Assembly (NCBI GenBank): GCA_040902105.1
Contig: JBBDXW010000055.1
Span: 31,484 to 95,483 of the forward strand
Source of the DNA: IDS-8 sp040902105
GTDB lineage: Bacteria; Pseudomonadota; Gammaproteobacteria; Steroidobacterales; Woeseiaceae
DNA length: 64,000 nt
Direction of reading: 5' to 3'
Shown here piece by piece: positions 16,647-23,847 of the stretch; position 1 is the stretch's first letter, and each line of letters opens with the position of its first letter. The notes beneath the pieces are model-generated. The model saw nothing but the letters and a program-made list of their open reading frames with translations, made no database searches and was not told where the DNA came from. A program made the position numbers and the translations under genes.

Positions 16647-17514
16647 TGAAGTGGACGGCAAGCGTTTTCGTTGGACTGACACTCTCGATGGCGGGTCCGG
16701 CGGTTCGGGCGGAGCGTACAATCGCTTTTGAGTCCTGGTCCGTGCCGCCCTCCGGTACGATCGCGGTCGCGGTGTCGCAGGGCGTTCCGGACGAGGGTGT
16801 GTTCGCGGATGTCGATGAAGTAACCGACGGCGCGCTGCGGCGTGCCGTCGACGCTGTCGCCTTTGAGGGCGAACGCGATGAACAACTGGATCTGCCCGGA
16901 GTCGCGCCCTTCGACCGGATCATCCTGGTCGGTACCGGGGCCGACGAAACAACGTCCCGCCTGCTCGAAGATATCGGCGGCCGGGTCGGCCAGGCCGCCG
17001 CGCAAAGCCCCGCGGAACGCATCGAAATCCTGTGGGACGGAGAACGCGATGCAGCGGCGCATCTCGCCTTCGGCGCCGCGCTCGGGCAGTACCGCTTCAT
17101 GAAATATCGCACGCGTGAGGCCGATGCTCCGGTGGTGGGCGAAGGCGAGATCGTCATTCGCACGCCCGAGGGCGCCGCCGCCGCAGAAGTGTACGAGGAG
17201 CAATGGGCGCCGGTCGCCTGGGCCGTCAGGTTCGTCCGCAACGTGATCACCGAGCCGGCCCTCGAAATTTATCCCGAGAGCTTCGTGCAACAGGCAAGGC
17301 TTGCCTTCGACGGCCTTGCCAACGTTCGCATAGTGCTGGACGTGCCGGCGATGGAAAAGCTCGGCATGGGCGGCATCCTGGCCTGCTGGTGGTCCGCTAC
17401 GACGGCGCTCCCGGAGACGAGGCGCCGCTTGCCTTCGTCGGCAAGGGCATCACTTTTGACTCGGGCGATATCTCCCTCAAAGACGGTGACGGTACAAATC
17501 GCTCGATGAAGTGA
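16646..17514 (+). pseudogene. M17 leucyl aminopeptidase, frameshifted and truncated
   Basis: The frame from ATG 16646 has a signal peptide (VFVGLTLSMAGPAVRA) and the N-terminal macro-like domain of M17 aminopeptidases. It reaches the MEKLGMGGILA entrance of the catalytic domain near 17380. Here the usual AVGRGS...PRL block is lost. The protein continues in another frame as LVVRYDGAPGDEAPLAFVGK, then GITFDSGDISLKDGDG, and stops at 17514. Intact enzymes carry another ~200 residues with the metal-ligand and NTDAEGR motifs. All of that is missing, so the product cannot be active. The damage borders the higBA insertion. Confidence 0.85.
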
Positions 17515-17571
17515 ACTCTTGAGCCGCATAGTCACGTTTGACGTTAATCACGTACGGCGTTAATATACGCC

Positions 17572-17850
17572 ATGATCAGATCGTTCAAGTGCTCTGACAC
17601 TGAAGCGCTCTCCAAAGGCATCCGCGTCAGGCAGTTTGCAAGTATTGCTGCAGTGGCACGGCGAAAGCTGAGGCAAGTCGAAATCGCCGGCCGACTCGAC
17701 GATCTGAAAGTGCCACCGGGTAATCGCCTTGAGGCTCTCAAAGGCAAACGCTCGGGGCAATACAGTATTCGTATCAATGATCAGTGGCGCGTTTGCTTTC
17801 GGTGGACCGAGGGAGGCGCAGAAGATGTGGAGATCGTTGATTATCACTGA
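17572..17850 (+). CDS. higB: HigB-like mRNA interferase toxin
   Basis: A 92-residue RelE/HigB-fold toxin. It starts MIRSFKCSDTEAL and carries the family core ARRKLRQVEIAGRLDDLKVPPGNRLE and LKGKRSGQYSIRINDQWRVCF, ending VEIVDYH. HigB toxins cleave mRNA at the ribosome. The toxin precedes the antitoxin, as is usual for higBA, with 13 bases between stop and start. Codon use and context (pseudogenes on both sides) suggest horizontal arrival. The pair appears intact. Confidence 0.92.
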   Translation: MIRSFKCSDTEALSKGIRVRQFASIAAVARRKLRQVEIAGRLDDLKVPPGNRLEALKGKRSGQYSIRINDQWRVCFRWTEGGAEDVEIVDYH

Positions 17851-17863
17851 GGTGAATCCCGTT

Positions 17864-18202
17864 ATGAGCAAGTTTAACCCCGTTACCCCTGGCGAGCTTC
17901 TGCTGGAGGAGTTCCTCAGACCCATGGAGCTTAGTCAGTATCGTTTGGCTAAAGAGATCGATGTGCCGGCGCAGCGGATTAGCGAGATTGTTGCCGGCAG
18001 GCGAGCGATCACGGCCGATACCGACTTGCGGTTGTGCCGGTTCTTCGGCCTATCCAGCGGCTACTGGCTGCGCGCTCAGGCTGCGCACGATACGGAGGTT
18101 GCTGAGCGTGAACTTCGACCTGTGCTGAGAAAAATCAAACCTTGGGTAGCAAATGCGGACCAACAAGGCGCTGCATCGGACGCCGCCAGGCGCCGCCGCT
18201 GA
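17864..18202 (+). CDS. higA: HigA-like antitoxin
   Basis: A 112-residue XRE-type helix-turn-helix antitoxin. The start is ATG 17864 with a GAGG site ten bases upstream. The family core is FNPVTPGELLLEEFLRPM, then LSQYRLAKEIDVPAQRISEI, then the AGRRAITADTDLRLCRFFG recognition part. It should bind HigB and repress the higBA promoter upstream of 17572. The C-terminal tail (ADQQGAASDAARRRR) looks extended or shifted relative to typical HigA and may be a result of local rearrangement. Confidence 0.92.
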   Translation: MSKFNPVTPGELLLEEFLRPMELSQYRLAKEIDVPAQRISEIVAGRRAITADTDLRLCRFFGLSSGYWLRAQAAHDTEVAERELRPVLRKIKPWVANADQQGAASDAARRRR

Positions 18203-18252
18203 GCTTATCGTTATATGGACGAGTTGCGGGCCGATGGCGGTGGAGCAGCGCG

Positions 18253-18471
18253 ATGAAATCGCGAGATCCGCTTCAGGCTTTGATGAACAGGCTCATCTTC
18301 CACCCTGACGGCAGCAACCATCGTTCCGTGACCAAGGAGGTCGTGCACCTGATTGAGGCCGGCGTGGCCGGGCAACGGCCGAAGCACAAGCTTTCGCCCC
18401 CGCTCAAGCTCAAGGGCGGACCTGTCACAATCGAGGAAATCGAAGCGGCGATTGCGGAAGGGCGCGATTGA
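18253..18471 (+). CDS. VapB-like antitoxin
   Basis: A 72-residue protein starting at ATG 18253. The C-terminal end TIEEIEAAIAEGRD is typical of antitoxins placed before PIN-domain toxins. The N-terminus (MKSRDPLQALMNRLIFHPDG) does not show a clear AbrB or ribbon-helix-helix fold to my eye. It stops three bases before the GTG of a broken vapC. Its partner is no longer functional, so this antitoxin is probably a leftover. Confidence 0.6.
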   Translation: MKSRDPLQALMNRLIFHPDGSNHRSVTKEVVHLIEAGVAGQRPKHKLSPPLKLKGGPVTIEEIEAAIAEGRD

Positions 18472-18474
18472 TCC

Positions 18475-18880
18475 GTGGTATTGATTGACGCTAACGTGCT
18501 GGCCATCCTTTTTCTCGTCGGACCCTCGACAGAGGCTGCGCGAGCACTGCTCGACAACGACGACGATTGGCGTTCGGGAGCTTACACATTGATCGAACTC
18601 TCCAATGTTTTGACAAGGAGCATGCGGGTACGTGGGTTGGCGCTGGCCAAGGCAAAATCGCTATTCTCGGAAGCACAAGAACTGATCGAACCAGGGCTTG
18701 TTGTCGTCGTTAACACCGATGCCATGACCCTCGCGCACAAAGTATCGCATCTCGGCCTATGACGCGCGTTTCATTGTGGCGGCCCGCGACCTGGGCGTGA
18801 AGCTGGTGACCGAAGACACCAGATTGCGCCGCGCCGCGCCTGCGCTGACACGATCCATCGAACAGGCCTTAGGCAGCTGA
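18475..18880 (+). pseudogene. vapC: VapC PIN-domain ribonuclease, frameshifted
   Basis: The frame from GTG 18475 reads VLIDANVLAILFLVG with the first catalytic Asp and YTLIELSNVL with the conserved Glu. It stops at HLGL* (TGA 18760-18762). A second frame begins immediately as YDARFIVAARDLGVKLVTED, the last conserved acidic segment of PIN domains, and ends LTRSIEQALGS at 18880. A loss of about four bases near 18755 explains both halves. The toxin is therefore inactive unless rescued by frameshifting. Confidence 0.85.
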
Positions 18881-18881
18881 C

Positions 18882-19208
18882 GTGGCAAGAATCCATCCCG
18901 CCTACGAACTTTCCGACGCCGAAAAACGCGACCTCACGCAACTGATCCAGACCGGCAAACCGCTGCCGGAGAAATACCGCTTCGTCCTGTTCGAGGACAA
19001 GCGCGAGGTCGAACTGGTATGGAACGGCAAGAGCCGTGACGTGTGCACCACCGTGCTGCCGTTCCAGACACTGGAGCACGTCGACGAGCCGCGCGCAGAA
19101 ACGAAGACGCAGCACGACCTGTTCGACGCTCGCGGCCGGCAGATGCAGGCTGCGCGAACACGATCTATCTCCCCGAAAAGCCATCTGAAATCCGCAAGTC
19201 ATATTTGA
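18882..19208 (+). pseudogene. DNA methyltransferase N-terminal fragment
   Basis: Starts at GTG 18882, one base after the vapC remnant. Residues 1-88 (RIHPAYELSDAEKRDLTQLI, then GKPLPEKYRFVLFEDKREVE, then LVWNGKSRDVCTTVLPFQTL) match the leader of a large site-specific DNA adenine methyltransferase found with helicase-type restriction subunits. After GRQMQ (~19148) the sequence switches to the DUF2459 gene. The DPPY-type catalytic motif and SAM-binding motif are absent. It is therefore a truncated remnant of the same restriction-modification locus as 16467-16646. The family call rests on remembered N-terminal similarity. Confidence 0.6.
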
Positions 19209-19669
19209 TAGACCTTGGCCGCCACACCCGCCTGGCCTTCGGCTTGCCCGACGGAGAGTTTGTCGAGTATGGCTATGGGGAATGGCGGTGGTACGCCAGG
19301 ATGGAAGATCAATGGTGGCGGGCGCCGGCCGTTCTGTTCTGGCCGACTCAGGGCACCCTGGGAAGACGGGAATGGCGGGGGCCTGGCGCAGAGGCTCGTC
19401 TCCTGGACGAGTACGATGGCTTGATCGTTCTCGACGTGCCTGCCGAGGCGCGCAAGGTAGATGCCCTCGTCGCCGAACTCGATCGCGCGTTCGACAGTCG
19501 ATCGGAGCAGCGGGTTCGCAATCGAATCTACGGCCTGGATTTTGTGCCTTACGACCGTCCTTACTGGGTCTTTAACAACAGCAATCACGCGGTCAAGGAC
19601 TGGCTGCAGGAACTGGGCTACGAAGTAACGGGCTCCGGTGTCTTTGCAGAATGGAAATACGAGGAGTAG
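19151..19669 (+). pseudogene. DUF2459 lipoprotein, 5'-truncated copy
   Basis: The frame begins at what was a lipobox (GCANTIYLPEKP), directly fused to the methyltransferase fragment. It continues through the DUF2459 domain: LGRHTRLAFGLPDGEFVEYG, EWRWYARMEDQWWRAP, LFWPTQGTLGRREW, GLDFVPYDRPYWVFNNSNHA, and ends FAEWKYEE. The signal peptide and start codon are gone. The rest of the domain is intact, so it could still be translated if a start were supplied. A second, more damaged copy lies at 21423-21639. Confidence 0.75.
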
Positions 19670-19765
19670 CGGAGTGGCAGTCCTCGCCGGATCGCCGTTC
19701 CGGCGTGCAGAGCTTACAAACGTTTCTTCATGCGCTTTCGAGGAAATGTTTCCGCGGAAGTTTTT
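19670..19765 (+). repeat. Direct-repeat tail, copy 1, with overlapping palindromes
   Basis: The ~95 bases after the first DUF2459 copy match those after the second copy (21640-21735) at about 75-80 percent by eye. The best-conserved part is 19736-19759, GAGGAAATGTTTCCGCGGAA. It contains two overlapping palindromes, GGAAANNTTTCC and TTCCGCGGAA. Part of it recurs at 21275. Confidence 0.75.
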
Positions 19766-19905
19766 ACGGCTGACCAATTCCGCTGGTCATGACGCTGCCC
19801 GCGCCTTCGCACGGTGCGGCGACCTGCATGCCGTATGTGTTACCTTGTTCCAGCACGCTCGTATAAACAACGATTGTCAAGATCAACCGCCCGTGCATTT
19901 CTACC

Positions 19906-21189
19906 ATGAGATCCTTGCTTTTCAGTCGCAGTTTTTTCCTGCTCTGGCAGGGGCAACTCGTAAGCCAGCTGGGCGGACAGGCATTTCTCGTGGCCACGAT
20001 GTACTGGACCATGGAAACGACGGGTTCGGCGAGTTTCATCGGCATCGTGATGATGTTGTCGACGCTGCCGATGGTCGTGCTGGGCCCCTTCGGCGGCACT
20101 CTGGCGGATTGGTATTCCCGTAAAACTATCATTATTGCGTCCGATGTGATCTGCGGGATCAGCGTCCTCTCACTCGCCGGATTGATGTTCTTTTTTCCGG
20201 AGGCTCCGGCGGCCGGCTTTTTGTGCCTTTGCGTCGTCACGGCTATCGTTGGCTGCGTAAGGGCTTTTTTCCAGCCGGCAATCAGCGCCGCAATTCCCGA
20301 TCTGGTGGATGCCGAGCGGATGCCGGCCGCCAACTCGATGATGCAGTTTTCGGCGCAGGCCAGCACCTTCGTCGGACAAGGGCTTGGCGGCATGCTGTAC
20401 CGGCTGCTCGGCGCGCCGGCGCTGTTTCTCATCGACGGGCTGACTTACCTGTTGTCGGCACTCAGTGAGGCATTCATCGAGTTGCCGGTTGTGGAACGGA
20501 AACCCGCGGCGAGCCCGCGAGCCGCCTTTGCCGCTTTTTGGGCGGACACGAAAGCCGGCTTCGAGTATGTGTGGCAGAACAGGGGCATGCGCTTCCTGCT
20601 TCTGACATCGTCATCGATCAATTTCTTCGTCGTGCCCGTGTTCGTTCTTCTGCCTTTTTACGCGGAAGATCACCTGGGCGCGGGTGCCGCGTGGTACGGG
20701 TTTTTACTGGCTGCGCTGAGCGGCGGCGCCATTCTCGGATACATTGCGGGGGGTGTCGTCCCGCGGGGCGGGCGCAGCCGCGGCGCATTGCTGATCGGCA
20801 GTTTCCTCGGAGTCGCCGTGCTAATCGGCGCCCTGGGTTTCACATCTTCCAGGTTTACGGCGCTGGGCTTGCTGATCGCTATCGGTGTCTTAAGCGGCCT
20901 TATCAACGTCCACGCAATTACGCTCTTTCAGACCCGCTCGCTGCCCGCCCTGCGCGGACGCGTGATGTCGCTCGTAATCACGCTGGCTACTGCGGTAGCA
21001 CCTTTGGGAATGCTGCTGGGAGGAATACTCGGTGACGCAACGGGCAAGAACCTGCCTCTGATTTACGGAACCTGCGGTGCCGGAGCCGCGATCGTTCTGA
21101 TCGCCGCCTCGTCAAGCACGGCTTTCCGGTCGTTCCTGGCCGCGCCGCTGCGACCGCCCGGAACGGAGCAAACCGCAGCCACCTCGTAA
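19906..21189 (+). CDS. MFS transporter (EntS/MFS_3-like)
   Basis: A 427-residue protein with about twelve hydrophobic helices. It belongs to the MFS_3/enterobactin-exporter-like subgroup, as shown by FFLLWQGQLVSQLGGQAFLV at the start and GPFGGTLADWYSRKTIIIAS in the first cytoplasmic loop. AFFQPAISAAIPDLVDAERM follows helix 4. Likely an inner-membrane exporter. The substrate cannot be told. The gene sits alone between two imperfect direct repeats (the DUF2459 copies and their tails) and looks like cargo or the survivor of a local duplication. Confidence 0.9.
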   Translation: MRSLLFSRSFFLLWQGQLVSQLGGQAFLVATMYWTMETTGSASFIGIVMMLSTLPMVVLGPFGGTLADWYSRKTIIIASDVICGISVLSLAGLMFFFPEAPAAGFLCLCVVTAIVGCVRAFFQPAISAAIPDLVDAERMPAANSMMQFSAQASTFVGQGLGGMLYRLLGAPALFLIDGLTYLLSALSEAFIELPVVERKPAASPRAAFAAFWADTKAGFEYVWQNRGMRFLLLTSSSINFFVVPVFVLLPFYAEDHLGAGAAWYGFLLAALSGGAILGYIAGGVVPRGGRSRGALLIGSFLGVAVLIGALGFTSSRFTALGLLIAIGVLSGLINVHAITLFQTRSLPALRGRVMSLVITLATAVAPLGMLLGGILGDATGKNLPLIYGTCGAGAAIVLIAASSSTAFRSFLAAPLRPPGTEQTAATS

Positions 21190-21274
21190 GAATTTCGCCA
21201 TGCGTCGCGCCGGTCGATGCGAAAACCAGGGTGCCTCCGGGGCGGGACGAAATTACCAACGACTATTCATGTAT

Positions 21275-21300
21275 TTTCGAGGAAAAGTTTCCGCGGAAAG
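21275..21300 (+). repeat. Partial third copy of the palindromic repeat
   Basis: TTTCGAGGAAAAGTTTCCGC and the following GGAAA match the motifs at 19736 and 21707, with the ATG spacer replaced by AAG. It lies 85 bases after the MFS stop. It keeps both the GGAAA..GTTTCC and the TTTCCGCGGAAA palindromes. The remaining sequence at 21190-21422 shows nothing else I can name. Confidence 0.7.
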
Positions 21301-21422
21301 ACGAGCCGGATCACCGCGGACACTCCTAATCGATAATGGTCACGATGTCGTCAATATGCGCAAAGCACGTTCTCAACTCGAAGACAGTTACCTCTGCCTT
21401 GCCGCCATCCTGCTCTAAGGTT

Positions 21423-21639
21423 ATGCAAACACAATCTATCCCCGGAAAAGCCATCTGAAATCCGCACGGCGTATCTGGTGGACCTCGGCCGCCACACCCG
21501 CCTGGCCTTCGGACTGCCTGACGGAGGGTTTGTCGAGTATGGCTATGGCGAATGGCAGTGGTACAAGGAGTGGCTGCGGGAATTAGGCTACGAAGTTTCG
21601 GGCTCCGGCATCTTTGCGGAATGGAAATACGAAGAGTAG
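21423..21639 (+). pseudogene. DUF2459 second copy, frameshift and internal deletion
   Basis: Nucleotides at 21424-21545 align closely with 19150-19290. One base is lost near the former lipobox (ATCTATCCCCG against ATCTATCTCCCCG), and the lipobox Cys is changed to Tyr. After the frameshift the frame reads LVDLGRHTRLAFGLPDGGFV, then EYGYGEWQWY. It then jumps straight to KEWLRELGYEVSGSGIFAEW, omitting about 100 residues present in copy 1. It is clearly non-functional. The retained 5' and 3' ends show the deletion was internal. Confidence 0.85.
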
Positions 21640-21735
21640 CGAAGTGGCAGAGCTCGCCTGCATCGCGGTTGCGGCACGCAGAACTTGCAAACGTTTCTTC
21701 ATGGGCTTTCGAGGAAATGTTTCCGCGGAATTTTC
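21640..21735 (+). repeat. Direct-repeat tail, copy 2
   Basis: Counterpart of 19670-19765 after the second DUF2459 copy. The conserved GAGGAAATGTTTCCGCGGAA core is at 21711-21730. The repeat ends at the stop codon of the convergent hydrolase gene, so the repeat may contribute that gene's 3' end. Confidence 0.75.
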
Positions 21736-23279
21736 TATAGCTGATCGATGCCGGCGGACTTGACGCTGGTGCTCGTCACGTCTTCTCGTCTGGACGTGAG
21801 AAAGGGTGGCGGCAGCATCGTCTCGGTACATTCGATGCTCAGGTTCTCGGCCGAGCCGTGACCGTAAAAGTCGAGCATGATCTCGTCGAGACACTCGACG
21901 TTCGTCAACCCGTCAGGCAAGTGTGCCATGTGGCGAACCACAACTTGCCTGCTCCTGGACAAGTGACGAGCGACTTCCTCGCCCCACGCGGGCGGTGTCA
22001 CCGGGTCCATGTAACCCGAGATAATCAGGGTCGGAATATCGGAAGCGACCGGTTCGTGGTAAACCTCCGGGAGTTCCGCTTTCGGCCAGTGCTCGCAGGC
22101 CCGCCGTTGTTGAACGACCCGATAATCCTTAAAAAACGTTCCTACCGAAAGCCGGCTGGCCTCATTCGGCTCAATACGGATGACATCTTCCGAACAGGTT
22201 ACCGACAGATACAGGCCGTCGGCGATGAATCCCGGCACGGCGGGCGTCTCAGGGATGACCCGTTCAAGAAACGGTGAGAAATCGCCCTCCGATGCCCGGT
22301 GCACGAGGAAGGGAATCTCTCGTGCTCCCTGCGGCGTGTACATCATGCTGCGGAGCTTCTCCGCAAAAACCAGGCGTTCAATGTCGAGCATCTGACTCTG
22401 CTCTTCCAGCCGGGCGAAACTGACGCGCGCAGGTGCGTCATCGAGCCGCTCGAGCAGTTCGGCCCATTCGCTGCGGATATCCGGAAAGGCGCTGCTGCAG
22501 GACAAATCTGCTTCGCACTGGTCCAGCAACAGATCCATGACTCGCTGGCCCGAAGCAGCATGATAAAGTGGCATCTTTGCGTCCACAGATATCACACCCC
22601 ACAGGACCGTGCTACGAACGCGCTCAGGGAACATCCGCATATACACGAGCGCAAGGCGCGTGCCGTAAGACAGACCAAACAGGTCGATCCGGTCGTAGCC
22701 GAGCGTCTCTCTCACCTGATCGAGGTCATTGGCGGCGACGGAGGTGGTATACAGAGTAAGGTCTGCCTTCTTCTCCAGCTCCTCCCGGCACGCCAGTACC
22801 GCCTTTACGGGATACATCTCCTGCAGGTAGCTTTGCGGCTCGCCGTCGTATTGCTCCAGGTCCGGGCAGTGAAGCGGATTGGATGCGCCCGTCCCCCGCT
22901 GATCCACGAGCACGATGTCGCGATCCTGGCGATAACCTGCGCCGAAGGTCGCATAGAAATGAGCTGCGTGAGTTGCGGCCACGCCGGGACCGCCATCAAG
23001 ATGGAACAGGGGAGCGCTTCGCTGTTTCTCATCGCGTGCGGGCAGAACGACAATATTCAGGCCAATGTTACGCCCTGAACGGGTTTGCCGATTCTCGTAG
23101 ACCGTGAGTTTGCCGCACAGCAATTCTTCCTCGATTCCTGCGATCCGACACGGGTGCAACAGTCCCTCATTCGCCGACAGCTCGCTGCCATCGTCTGCGT
23201 AAGCGCCGCGGAGCGCCAGTAACAGGATCGCTGCAGTGCAAAAGAACCCCAGGGAGCTTCTGCACAGGTCCTGATTCAA
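21735..23279 (-). CDS. Exported alpha/beta hydrolase (S33, TAP-like C-terminus)
   Basis: About 514 residues. The product has a signal peptide (LGFFCTAAILLLALRGAYA) and an S33-type alpha/beta hydrolase core. The oxyanion loop is FHLDGGPGVAA and the nucleophile elbow is FGLSYGTRLALVYM. A C-terminal TAP-like segment carries IISGYMDPVTPP (acid) and VVRHMAHLPDG (His). It is probably a periplasmic or surface proline-iminopeptidase-like hydrolase. The start is uncertain. The only ATG (23384) lies across a REP hairpin, so a TTG at 23279 just after the REP is proposed. The repeat may have replaced the original leader start. Confidence 0.75.
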   Translation of the reverse strand: MNQDLCRSSLGFFCTAAILLLALRGAYADDGSELSANEGLLHPCRIAGIEEELLCGKLTVYENRQTRSGRNIGLNIVVLPARDEKQRSAPLFHLDGGPGVAATHAAHFYATFGAGYRQDRDIVLVDQRGTGASNPLHCPDLEQYDGEPQSYLQEMYPVKAVLACREELEKKADLTLYTTSVAANDLDQVRETLGYDRIDLFGLSYGTRLALVYMRMFPERVRSTVLWGVISVDAKMPLYHAASGQRVMDLLLDQCEADLSCSSAFPDIRSEWAELLERLDDAPARVSFARLEEQSQMLDIERLVFAEKLRSMMYTPQGAREIPFLVHRASEGDFSPFLERVIPETPAVPGFIADGLYLSVTCSEDVIRIEPNEASRLSVGTFFKDYRVVQQRRACEHWPKAELPEVYHEPVASDIPTLIISGYMDPVTPPAWGEEVARHLSRSRQVVVRHMAHLPDGLTNVECLDEIMLDFYGHGSAENLSIECTETMLPPPFLTSRREDVTSTSVKSAGIDQL

Positions 23280-23380
23280 GTGCTGTAGGAGCCCGCCATT
23301 GCGGGCGACCTGTGCGGCATTTGGCGAAGGCGGTGGTCGCCCGCAATGGCGGGCTCCTACACCGCTTGAATCAGGACTTG
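23265..23380. repeat. Inverted REP pair with extended arms
   Basis: Two REP cores in inverted orientation (TGTAGGAGCCCGCCATTGCG at 23284 and its complement ending 23371). They flank a 24-base spacer containing GCGGCATTTGGCGAAGGCG. The pairing extends outward through TCCTGATTCAAG on both sides, giving a stem close to 45 bp. It overlaps the 5' end of the hydrolase frame. Confidence 0.9.
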
Positions 23381-23394
23381 ACATCGTCGTGCGC

Positions 23395-23760
23395 TCAGAT
23401 CCAGACGTCGTTTTGAGCGGTGCGTTCGCTTTCCTCGTGGCCCGTATTTTTCACGCCGCGAGGTTCAATGAGGAGAATGTTGACGTCATCTTCTGCAAAT
23501 GGCTTGTGCTCCACGCCCTTCGGAACGACGTACATTTCGCCTTTGCCCAGGTTGACGTGGCCGTCCCTGAAATCGATTCTCAGATTCCCATCCAGAACGA
23601 TGAATGTCTCGTCGGTGTCCTTGTGATCATGCCAGATGAACTCGCCTTTGATCTTGACGACCTTGAACTGATAGTCGTTCATCTCGGCGATGACTTTTGG
23701 AGCCCAATGGTCATCGACGAGGCCGAGCTTCTTGGAGAAATTGATCGCCTTGTATTTCAT
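23395..23760 (-). CDS. Cupin-domain protein
   Basis: A 121-residue single cupin. ATG 23760 is chosen for its AAGGAG site. The upstream in-frame extension is REP sequence. Cupin motif 1 is FIWHDHKDTDETFIVLDG with the metal-ligand HxH...E pattern. Motif 2 is EMYVVPKGVEHKPFAEDD with the final His. The family includes small metal-dependent isomerases, dioxygenases and sensors. The substrate is not predictable. It lies downstream of the ODC-like decarboxylase on the same strand, separated by a REP hairpin. Confidence 0.88.
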   Translation of the reverse strand: MKYKAINFSKKLGLVDDHWAPKVIAEMNDYQFKVVKIKGEFIWHDHKDTDETFIVLDGNLRIDFRDGHVNLGKGEMYVVPKGVEHKPFAEDDVNILLIEPRGVKNTGHEESERTAQNDVWI

Positions 23761-23771
23761 GGGCACTCCTT

Positions 23772-23847
23772 GCAGGAGGCCGCCATTGCGGGCGACCACC
23801 GCCTTCGCCAAATGCCGCGCAGGTCGCCCGCAATGGCGGGCTCCTAC
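23772..23847. repeat. Inverted REP pair
   Basis: The left core is 23772-23797 and the right core 23822-23847. The 24-base spacer (ACCGCCTTCGCCAAATGCCG...) is close to the reverse complement of the spacer at 23265-23380, so this is the same element inverted. Its right edge overlaps the stop codon of the decarboxylase gene. Confidence 0.9.

Noticed and set aside
16467..21735. Active defence island
   Set aside because: The restriction and methylation genes are short fragments and vapC is frameshifted. Only higBA seems functional, so a working anti-phage system is not supported.
23265..23847. CRISPR-like array of repeats
   Set aside because: The repeats are palindromic REP pairs in alternating orientation with related spacers, not direct repeats with unique spacers, and no cas genes are present.
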